NCBI GenBank assembly: GCA_005792355.1
Contig: SXSC01000021.1
Span: 1-50,446, forward strand
Reading direction: 5' to 3'
Source: Opitutaceae bacterium
Lineage (GTDB): Bacteria; Verrucomicrobiota; Verrucomicrobiia; Opitutales; Opitutaceae
DNA length: 50,446 nucleotides
Part shown: piece by piece, positions 1-5,528 of the stretch
Layout of the letters: each line of letters starts with the position of its first letter
How positions within the stretch are numbered: position 1 is the stretch's first letter
Position numbers and translations under genes: made by a program
Notes under the pieces: generated by a model
The model's database searches: none
Seen by the model: the letters and a program-made list of their open reading frames with translations, nothing else
What the model was told of the DNA's origin: nothing

Positions 1-872
1 CTTGAACAATAAAGTCCGAGTGGTGACCAGACGCTCATATGGTTTCCGAACCTATAGGGCAATGGAGGTGGCCCTATATCATAACCTTGGCCATTTGCCC
101 GAACCGGAATGCGCCCATGAATTCTGCTGACCAAGCGGTAAAGCGTGCCGCCCGTCGCCGCGCCTCCAGACTCGTCCTGGAGTACGGTCGTGACATTCCA
201 GTCCCCGCGCCACGCCACGGGAATGAGGGGGTCGCGGTCGAAAATGTCCGGCCCACCCTGCGCGGGTTTGAAGTCCTCGCGCAACCGCTCGAACACCGTG
301 AGGTTTGGCGCAACCATCACGAAGTGGCGCGCGAGGGGTGACTCGCTTTCGCGCAGCGCGTGAAAATAGCTCCATACGATCGCGAGGCTCATGACCTTCG
401 TCTTGCCTGCGCCGGTCGCGAGCTTGAACGCGTACCGCGCCCACCGGTCGTCGTCGGGGTTTACGCCGAGCGCCGCCGTCTCCGCGTCCGGCCCGGCGAA
501 ATTTCCCATCAACCCGCAGAGTGAGCGCAGGACACGTACTTCGTAGAGGTAAATCAACGTCTCAATCGCTTCGCGCTGGCAAAAATAGTAGCAAAATGGC
601 GCGCTCGTGCCATCCGCAAGTGTGACGAGGTGGTCGCGTTGAAACCAGTGGTGTAGCAACTCGCGCGTCGTGTCCGAAGCACCGGGGTAGTCCGTTTCGC
701 GCCAGTCCTTCACCGCCCGCCGCAGCGTTTGCGCGATGACGATGGGCGACGGGCGCCGGCTCTTCCGCACCTCGGGCAGGCCGGCTTTGCTGCGCGCGCG
801 ATGCCGGTTTGGCTCTTCGTGCGGTGCGAAGAGCGGTTCGAGAGCGGCGAGGTTGATGACGGGATCGGTCAT
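1..872 (-). CDS. Type III restriction enzyme Res-like helicase, N-terminal part (runs off window edge)
   Basis: This is an open frame from an ATG at 872 to the left edge with no stop, so only the first ~290 residues are visible. It begins MTDPVINLAALEPLF. A Q-motif-like CQREAIETLIYLYE lies near residues 98-111, a Walker A LATGAGKTKVM near 151-161, and a helicase-motif-Ia-like VMVAPNLTVFERLRED near 185-200. That order fits the DEAD/H helicase half of type III restriction Res subunits; the nuclease half would lie outside the window. It is the third gene on the minus strand after the Mod methyltransferase and a small membrane ORF, as expected for a mod-res operon. From about residue 246 (nt 136 downward) the protein stops resembling the family, and the DNA becomes visibly less GC-rich, so the gene may be interrupted or the edge may be unreliable. 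Family assignment is confident, integrity is not. Confidence 0.75.
   Translation of the reverse strand, partial: MTDPVINLAALEPLFAPHEEPNRHRARSKAGLPEVRKSRRPSPIVIAQTLRRAVKDWRETDYPGASDTTRELLHHWFQRDHLVTLADGTSAPFCYYFCQREAIETLIYLYEVRVLRSLCGLMGNFAGPDAETAALGVNPDDDRWARYAFKLATGAGKTKVMSLAIVWSYFHALRESESPLARHFVMVAPNLTVFERLREDFKPAQGGPDIFDRDPLIPVAWRGDWNVTTVLQDESGGAATGGTLYRLVSRIHGRIPVRANGQGYDIGPPPLPYRFGNHMSVWSPLGLYCS
53..78. repeat. 8-bp inverted repeat near window edge
   Basis: TATAGGGC (53-60) and GCCCTATA (71-78) form a perfect 8-bp hairpin with a 10-base loop. It lies in the less GC-rich first ~130 bases, where the Res reading stops resembling its family. It could be part of an inserted element that continues outside the window, or chance. 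Confidence 0.4.
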
Positions 873-1057
873 GGCAATCTTTGAGACGTGAAGAGTATTT
901 TGGCCGTCGGTGAGCGCGACTCCGTCGCCGGCTTGTTGTTTAGATTCATCCCCGAGATTCCCGGGGCTAATGCGCAAGTGGCATCGAGGCTCGAACTGGA
1001 AGCGAACTTGGTTGAACTGGAGGCGATCTGTCCGGAGAGCGGTGACCCACAATTTGC

Positions 1058-1228
1058 CTATCGCGGCCTTTTCGGGCGCCTGGCGCGTGGCTTGCGTGGG
1101 GGCGGATCGTCGGTGCCGCCCCAGTCTTGATTGGGCGGAGGTGGCGGCCGGTATTTGTCGTTCCCGGATCCTCCGAGGAAGGGCGAGACAAAGAAGAGGA
1201 TGACGAATAAGATGAGAATGATTTCCAT
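1058..1228 (-). CDS. Small membrane protein with proline-rich tail, between mod and res
   Basis: A 56-codon frame starts at ATG 1228, 18 bases after the mod stop, and ends at TAG 1058-1060. Residues 1-18 are almost all Ile, Leu, Phe and Val (MEIILILFVILFFVSPFL), a single membrane segment. A glycine-rich turn follows, then a Pro/Asp-rich stretch and a strongly basic end (RKPRARRPKRPR). The predicted topology is a short anchor with a basic soluble tail. I do not recognise a family. It is on the same strand as mod and res and third positions are mostly G or C, consistent with coding. No Shine-Dalgarno sequence is seen. It may be a real accessory gene of the restriction operon or a fortuitous ORF; about 185 bases without a gene separate it from res. 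Confidence 0.5.
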   Translation of the reverse strand: MEIILILFVILFFVSPFLGGSGNDKYRPPPPPNQDWGGTDDPPPRKPRARRPKRPR

Positions 1229-1246
1229 GGAGGGAGCGGATCGAGC

Positions 1247-3223
1247 TCAGGGGATCGCGACGGGGACGGTGATGCTTGTGTCGCAGCCGAAGACATCGAC
1301 GACCTTCACGCAGATCGTGTGCTTGCCCGGTTTGTCGTAGGTGTGCGCGGCGTCGCTGACGGTTTTCAGCGAACGGTCTTTGCGTGTCCGGTAGTCCTGC
1401 CAGTGGTGGACAAACGGCTTGTGCTCGTGCCAGTCGAAATCCACCGCCCAGAAATCGATGAAGTCGAAGCCGCTCTTCACGGCCCGCTCCTTTAACGCCT
1501 CCAGCTCCTTGCTCGGCACCTCCGCGAGCGACGGCATGAAGTTCGTGAGCTTCACGTCCACCACACTTTGTTTCTGGCCGCTGGTCTCTGACTTCCGGCT
1601 TCTGATCACCACCTCCGCCTCCAGCACGGCCATTTCCAAAAACGGCGGCGGGCTGGTGCGATTCTTTTCCATGATCTCGCGCGGGATCGGGATAAGCTTC
1701 AACCGCACACCCGTCTCCGCTTCCAGCTCGTGGCAGACGAGCCGGAGGTCCATCTCGAATTCCCACGCGAGGCAATGCACCTCCGTCCCGCCGGCGTCCT
1801 TGACAACCAGCGCGACGGCACGCACCTCGGCGCGCGTGAGTAGCCCGTCGATTCCGTCCACGTGGACGAACGCGCGGCCCTTGCGTCCGTGCAGCAGGCC
1901 CGTCGCGTTCGGCAGCGGCTCGGCCTGGTAGAAACCGAGCACGACCTTGCGGTGCTCATCGTCCGCACCGCGCAGCCGCTCCTTCTGCCACCACTGGCGC
2001 TCGTAGCGGCCGAGATTGTGGACGTCGAACGCGCGGTAGGGCTGACCCTCGGCGTGAAGCTTGCGCTGGAGTTCGATGAGCCGCTTGCGGCTGGTATGGA
2101 TGGCGAACCGCCCGAGGTCGGCCATCAACCACCGCCGACCGAGGCGCTCCGCCACGGCACCCGTCGTTCCGCTCCCGCAGAAAAAATCTGCCACGAGGTC
2201 GCCCTCGTTGCTGCTGGTTTTGACGATGCGTTCGAGGAGAGCTTCGGGCTTTTGGGTTGGGTAATCTATTCGCTCATCAGCGACAGGGTTTATGAAAGGT
2301 ATCCTCCAGACATCGCTCAGTGGTTTGCCCGTCGTATCAGCGTAAAAAACCTTGTATTTGCCGCTGGCGATCATCTCTCGAACCTTTGCGTTATTTTTAT
2401 CGTAAACCACCAACCCAGTTGACCCGCCCCCTCCCCCAATTAGGTATCCTTTTTCATATTTTTCCCTGAGATTTTCAGTGATTTCTCGTTGCTCGTTAAA
2501 TATCCATTCCGGACCCCTTGCGAAATTGAGTATGTAGTCGTGGTTTTTCTGGAGCATCTTGCTTGATGCCGTCCATTTTTCATAGTGCCAGACTACCTCA
2601 TTTTTGAAGCCGTCAGTTCCAAATACTTCATCCATCACGCGCCTGAGGAAACTACTCATCCGCCAATCACAGTGCACGTAGATGCTGCCGCGCTCCGAGA
2701 GCAGTTCCTTCATCAGCGACAGCCGCTCGAACATCATGTGGAGATAGGAGTCGGTGCCTTTCCCCCACATGTCACGGTAGGCGACCATTTCGAGCGTGGA
2801 TTGGTCTTTGGCGATGGTCTCCTTCTCGTCACCGATGGGCACGTCCATCGTGAAGTCCGCGCCCACGTCGAAGGGTGGATCGATGTACATGAGATCAACG
2901 CGGCCCTTGAACTCGGCGAGCAGGCTGGCGAGCACGAGTTTGTTGTCGCCCCAGATGAGCCGGTTCCGGAAATCGTCGCGGCGTTTGCTGCTCCTCTCGA
3001 ACATCTCGATCTGCCCGCCGGCCACGGCCTCGCTACGCGGTTGGTCAATCGTCTCGATTTTTTGGAGTGGCATCGCGCAGGCGGCGACGTCCACCACGCG
3101 GCGGCGCCCGTATTCGTCGTATTTGCCGTCCCAGACGAGCTCGGTCTTGAGCTGGGAAAGCGGATGCGGATTGGCGGGCCCCCAGCGCACAGCGGGAGCG
3201 CCCGCATCGGAGGAAGCGGACAT
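1247..3223 (-). CDS. mod: Type III-like site-specific DNA methyltransferase (Mod)
   Basis: This 658-residue protein is an adenine/cytosine-N4 DNA methyltransferase of the beta arrangement. The catalytic DPPF motif (residues 115-118, in MYIDPPFDV) precedes the AdoMet-binding FCGSGTTG motif (348-355), with the presumed target-recognition region between them. A conserved [14 protein letters not shown] stretch precedes motif I. The ~300-residue C-terminus ends in [20 protein letters not shown], which looks like a PKD-type beta domain and is odd for a methyltransferase. It protects the sites that the downstream Res helicase-nuclease would cut. The DNA for residues ~203-320 is clearly AT-richer than the rest (40-43% GC in two 60-base lines I counted), suggesting an exchanged recognition domain. 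The start at 3223 is the first ATG of the frame. Specificity cannot be read from sequence. Confidence 0.85.
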   Translation of the reverse strand: MSASSDAGAPAVRWGPANPHPLSQLKTELVWDGKYDEYGRRRVVDVAACAMPLQKIETIDQPRSEAVAGGQIEMFERSSKRRDDFRNRLIWGDNKLVLASLLAEFKGRVDLMYIDPPFDVGADFTMDVPIGDEKETIAKDQSTLEMVAYRDMWGKGTDSYLHMMFERLSLMKELLSERGSIYVHCDWRMSSFLRRVMDEVFGTDGFKNEVVWHYEKWTASSKMLQKNHDYILNFARGPEWIFNEQREITENLREKYEKGYLIGGGGGSTGLVVYDKNNAKVREMIASGKYKVFYADTTGKPLSDVWRIPFINPVADERIDYPTQKPEALLERIVKTSSNEGDLVADFFCGSGTTGAVAERLGRRWLMADLGRFAIHTSRKRLIELQRKLHAEGQPYRAFDVHNLGRYERQWWQKERLRGADDEHRKVVLGFYQAEPLPNATGLLHGRKGRAFVHVDGIDGLLTRAEVRAVALVVKDAGGTEVHCLAWEFEMDLRLVCHELEAETGVRLKLIPIPREIMEKNRTSPPPFLEMAVLEAEVVIRSRKSETSGQKQSVVDVKLTNFMPSLAEVPSKELEALKERAVKSGFDFIDFWAVDFDWHEHKPFVHHWQDYRTRKDRSLKTVSDAAHTYDKPGKHTICVKVVDVFGCDTSITVPVAIP

Positions 3224-3305
3224 GACAGAGAGATGCTCGCGCGTGCATCTGCTCTGTCGGGATGGTTGTCCTTCTGAAGACCCCTTTGGTGCCTAAAAAC
3301 GAGGA

Positions 3306-3327
3306 GGGGCGTGCCTACACACGCCCC
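3306..3327. repeat. GC hairpin upstream of mod
   Basis: GGGGCGTG (3306-3313) and CACGCCCC (3320-3327) form a perfect 8-bp stem with a 6-base loop, about 85 bases upstream of the mod start. It has no T-tract. It could be an operator, an attenuator in the mod leader, or repeat debris. Confidence 0.5.
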
Positions 3328-3369
3328 ACCACAGGCACCTTGGAGAGCCCTCAGAGGAGCGCTTTCGAC

Positions 3370-3389
3370 ACGCCCCCAGTCGGGGGCGT
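3370..3389. repeat. Second GC hairpin upstream of mod
   Basis: ACGCCCCC (3370-3377) and GGGGGCGT (3382-3389) form an 8-bp stem with a 4-base loop, 43 bases from the first hairpin. The two stems share the CGCCCC/GGGGCG core, so they may be duplicated copies of one site. Neither has a poly-T end. Confidence 0.5.
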
Positions 3390-3625
3390 TGCGTCGAAGC
3401 GCCGTCCTCTGTTCGAAATTTCCAAGGTTTCGTGGTGGACAGCAGCCGAAGCTACGCGAAATGAATTTTTAGATTGGGTGGTGCTGGGCGGTGAGTGATT
3501 TCTACGAGTGCAACCAAGTTAGTGGCGCAGTCGCCGCGGCGGTGCAAGGCGCGAGATGGAGTCGCCGGTTTCGTGAAGCCGTGAGGATTCAGCCCCAACC
3601 GCTCTGCTGGACAGCAGAGCCCGTG

Positions 3626-3712
3626 ACGGGCAGAAACAGGAAGGCGCCACTCAAACTGACCTCGCCGCCCTGCTCCCCTCCGTCCTCGCCCAAGTCTTCG
3701 GCGGGTGAGCCC
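3626..3712 (+). pseudogene. Remnant of restriction specificity subunit (HsdS-like) C-terminus, copy 1
   Basis: The frame here reads QKQEGATQTDLAALLPSVLA, then QVFGG and a TGA at 3710-3712. This resembles the last helix and tail of type I specificity (S) subunits, which typically end in a stretch like ELDALLPSILDRAF. No upstream S-subunit sequence is present, so it is a stub. The last ~25 bases (CCTCGCCCAAGTCTTCGGCG, then GTGAGCCC) recur almost exactly at 5023-5049. Assignment rests on a short match. Confidence 0.4.
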
Positions 3713-3847
3713 AAGAGCCCCGGCGTCCCTACCAGAAGCGAGTGCGGAGGCGCGGAGCGCTCAAGACCACTGCTGAGTGTTTTTCCGGCCGGATTCGTTC
3801 GGCCGCCTTGACGTGTGGTAGGAAAATAACCACATTTGGCGATTCCC

Positions 3848-4231
3848 ATGAACTTCGGCGCACTAATCAAAGACCTTCGCATCGCACAGGGCCTGACCCT
3901 GCGCGATTGCAGCGACCAACTCGGAATCGATCCCAGCAACTGGAGCAAACTGGAGCGCGGCATCAATCCCGCACCCAAAGACATCACGGTGCTCGAAGCG
4001 TGGGCGAAGTTTTTCCATGTAGCGGGCGAGGCGAAGCAGGCGTTTTTCGACGCGGCGGCGCTTTCCCGCCGGGAAATTCCGGCCGACCTCGCCTCCGACG
4101 AGCGCGTGATGGCGGCGCTGCCGGCTTTCTTCCGCGCCGCCCGTGGCACCGAACTCGACGAGGCGAGTCTGAAGCAGTTCGTCGCGGACGTGCGAGCCCT
4201 CCACAGCCCCGATCCCAAAGCCCGCCAATGA
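3848..4231 (+). CDS. XRE-family helix-turn-helix regulator
   Basis: A 127-residue protein whose N-terminus (MNFGALIKDLRIAQGLTLRD) followed by CSDQLGIDPSNWSKLERG is a standard Cro/C1-type helix-turn-helix, residues ~5-60. The C-terminal half is helical and ends at a TGA that overlaps the ATG of the ImmA/IrrE gene (ATGA at 4228-4231), so the two are translationally coupled. XRE regulators paired with ImmA-type peptidases act as repressor plus derepressing protease in mobile elements, and some such pairs act as toxin-antitoxin modules. A TTG at 3836 would add four residues; ATG 3848 is preferred. The pair sits beside restriction genes and may control them or itself. Confidence 0.85.
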   Translation: MNFGALIKDLRIAQGLTLRDCSDQLGIDPSNWSKLERGINPAPKDITVLEAWAKFFHVAGEAKQAFFDAAALSRREIPADLASDERVMAALPAFFRAARGTELDEASLKQFVADVRALHSPDPKARQ

Positions 4232-4839
4232 ACGGACGGACCAACGTTTGGGAGTCCGTGGAATCGTTCCGACGGACTCATCTGGCCGCCCAAGCCGACG
4301 AGCTGCCGGTCGATGTCTTCTCCCTCGTGGAGCTGGTGCTGCGGATCGACGTCATCCCCTTCGACGATCTCACCGCCCGCTACCGGGTGGATGCCGCGCT
4401 GACCCAGGATTTCCGAGGCCTTTACGTCGACGCCGAGAGTTACATCCTTTGGGAAAAAGGACCCGTGTGGAAACAGAACCGGCTTCGGTTCACTGTGGCG
4501 CACGAACTCGGCCACTATGTCTTGCACCGCGAACAGGCGGCGCGGCTGAAGTTTTCCTCGTTCGATGAATTCGCGCGGCACTTCAAGGGTGGTGACGCAG
4601 ATCGCTTCGGCGTGGAGCAGGAAGCGAACGAGTTCGCGGGCCGCCTACTGGTGCCACGGGACCGCTTGCAGGATCATTTCGAACAATTTGCCATGCGCAT
4701 CGAGTCCATCGTTCCGACTTGGCAGAGGTCCGAGGATCTCAGACTGAAATTCGCCGAATCGGTCGCGCCAAAATTCGGCGTGCATTCGCAGACGCTGCTC
4801 ACCCGCCTGGATCGCGAGGGATTTTGGCCGGCACCCTGA
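4228..4839 (+). CDS. ImmA/IrrE family metallopeptidase
   Basis: A 203-residue zinc peptidase of the COG2856 type. FTVAHELGHYVLH at residues 88-100 carries the HExxH motif (His92, Glu93, His96), and EQEANEFAGRLLVP further on (~130-143) supplies the third metal ligand region typical of ImmA/IrrE proteins. Members cleave a partner XRE repressor in response to a signal, such as the SOS response for ImmA or DNA damage for IrrE. Here the partner is clearly the immediately upstream XRE gene, whose stop overlaps this start. The longer in-frame upstream extension would run through the XRE gene and is rejected. Neighbouring restriction and HicAB remnants suggest a defence or mobile-element origin. Confidence 0.88.
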   Translation: MNGRTNVWESVESFRRTHLAAQADELPVDVFSLVELVLRIDVIPFDDLTARYRVDAALTQDFRGLYVDAESYILWEKGPVWKQNRLRFTVAHELGHYVLHREQAARLKFSSFDEFARHFKGGDADRFGVEQEANEFAGRLLVPRDRLQDHFEQFAMRIESIVPTWQRSEDLRLKFAESVAPKFGVHSQTLLTRLDREGFWPAP

Positions 4840-4900
4840 GCACTCGGAGACATCCTCGTCAGCGCGGGTTCACCAAGAGACAATTTCTCGAGTTGCTCGA

Positions 4901-5047
4901 ATGCCACTGTCGCGAGAGGAATGCGAAAAGATTCTGGTGGCGGCTGGCCGCTCGCCTTGCCGACTGCGCCCTCACCACTTCAGAAGGGAAATTACCGCCA
5001 AACTCGCGGCCCTCGAAACCGCCCTCGCCCAAGTCTTCGGCGCGTGA
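4901..5047 (+). pseudogene. HsdS-like C-terminal remnant, copy 2
   Basis: A 48-codon frame from ATG 4901 to TGA 5045-5047 ends REITAKLAALETALAQVFGA. The AL-AQVFG tail and its DNA (CCTCGCCCAAGTCTTCGGCG followed by GTGAGCCCC) match copy 1 at 3626-3712. The two copies bracket the XRE-ImmA pair. It looks like the coiled helix that ends type I specificity subunits, with the rest of the gene missing. The two copies could be by-products of recombination that placed the XRE-ImmA pair here. Confidence 0.4.
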
Positions 5048-5101
5048 GCCCCGGCGTTTCGCACACTTGCGGTGCCGGGCGCCTCGCCTCAACTTCTACC
5101 C

Positions 5102-5305
5102 ATGAACGAACTGGTATTCTCGGTCACGCAAGAGGGCGACAGCGGGTGTGTCGCCGAGGCGCTTGGGGAGAGCATTTTCACCCAGGCCGATTCGTGGGAC
5201 GAGCTCCGCGTAAACGTGCGCGAATCGGTCCCGGCGTTTTACTTCGACCGGCCCGCCCCGGCCCGCGTGCGACTCCATTTGGTGCGCGACGAAGTGCTCG
5301 CATGA
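5102..5305 (+). CDS. HicB-like antitoxin (DUF1902-type)
   Basis: A 67-residue protein beginning MNELVFSVTQEGDSGCVAEA. It has the short HicB partial RNase-H-like fold pattern: a strand, a G-C/Y-VAEALG segment, a helix with SWDELRVNVRESV, then a C-terminal strand ending RVRLHLVRDEVLA. HicB neutralises the HicA mRNA interferase and usually represses its own operon. The stop overlaps the ATG of a HicA-like frame (ATGA at 5302-5305), the common arrangement for this antitoxin-first subtype. Because HicA is broken here, HicB is probably an orphan antitoxin. An upstream start at 5072 is possible but has no support. Confidence 0.75.
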   Translation: MNELVFSVTQEGDSGCVAEALGESIFTQADSWDELRVNVRESVPAFYFDRPAPARVRLHLVRDEVLA

Positions 5306-5367
5306 AATTGCCGCACGACCTTTACGGCCGCGAGCTGGCGGGGTCATTCGCGTTGGGTCGGATAACC
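5302..5367 (+). pseudogene. HicA toxin remnant, 3' truncated
   Basis: The frame opens MKLPHDLYGRELAGSF, the conserved N-terminus of HicA-type toxins that bind HicB. After about 15 residues the similarity ends: the expected LGY...RQ.GSH.R segment with the catalytic histidine is absent in any frame. The frame then runs into the palindromic element at 5406-5484. The toxin should be inactive. The start overlaps the hicB stop, so the original operon is still visible. Confidence 0.65.
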
Positions 5368-5405
5368 CGAAGTTCGTCCGCCAGTCGGGTAAGCGTCGGC
5401 TTGGT

Positions 5406-5484
5406 TGTAGCCGGCCTCGTTGAGGCCGGTCCCGCCGCCGCCGAGCTTTCGGCGGGCAGGCCGGGGTCTGCGACCCCGGCTACA
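5406..5484. repeat. Palindromic element (TGTAGCCGG family)
   Basis: TGTAGCCGGCCTCG at the left end and CGACCCCGGCTACA at the right share outer arms TGTAGCCGG/CCGGCTACA. The interior holds further GC-rich complementary stretches (GCCGCCGAGC, TTTCGGCGGGC). It has no ORF of its own. It lies just beyond the point where the hicA frame loses similarity and before the 3' end of the next gene, so its arrival may be linked to the loss of hicA. Confidence 0.7.
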
Positions 5485-5528
5485 AGTTCCGGTTGCCTCA
5501 AATGCCCCGGGGCTTGTTCCGGGGATTC

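Larger units (their letters stand above)
3224..3847. other. Intergenic region between mod and the XRE gene
   Basis: About 620 bases without an intact gene. It holds the two GC hairpins, a 20-base palindrome at 3601-3620 (GCTCTGCTG, two bases, CAGCAGAGC), and the HsdS-like tail remnant ending at 3712. The divergent promoters for mod (minus) and the XRE-ImmA pair (plus) should lie here, but no clear -35/-10 pair stands out. Confidence 0.5.

Noticed and set aside
3742..4227. Long N-terminal extension of the ImmA frame
   Set aside because: Overlaps the entire XRE gene in another frame; the ATG at 4228, coupled to the XRE stop, gives a normal ImmA length.
4719..5105. Plus-strand frame of 128 codons over the end of the ImmA gene (RGFTKRQFLELLECHC and so on)
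   Set aside because: Lies in another frame over ImmA and the HsdS remnant; the part after 4850 looks slightly protein-like, but no family or start could be supported.
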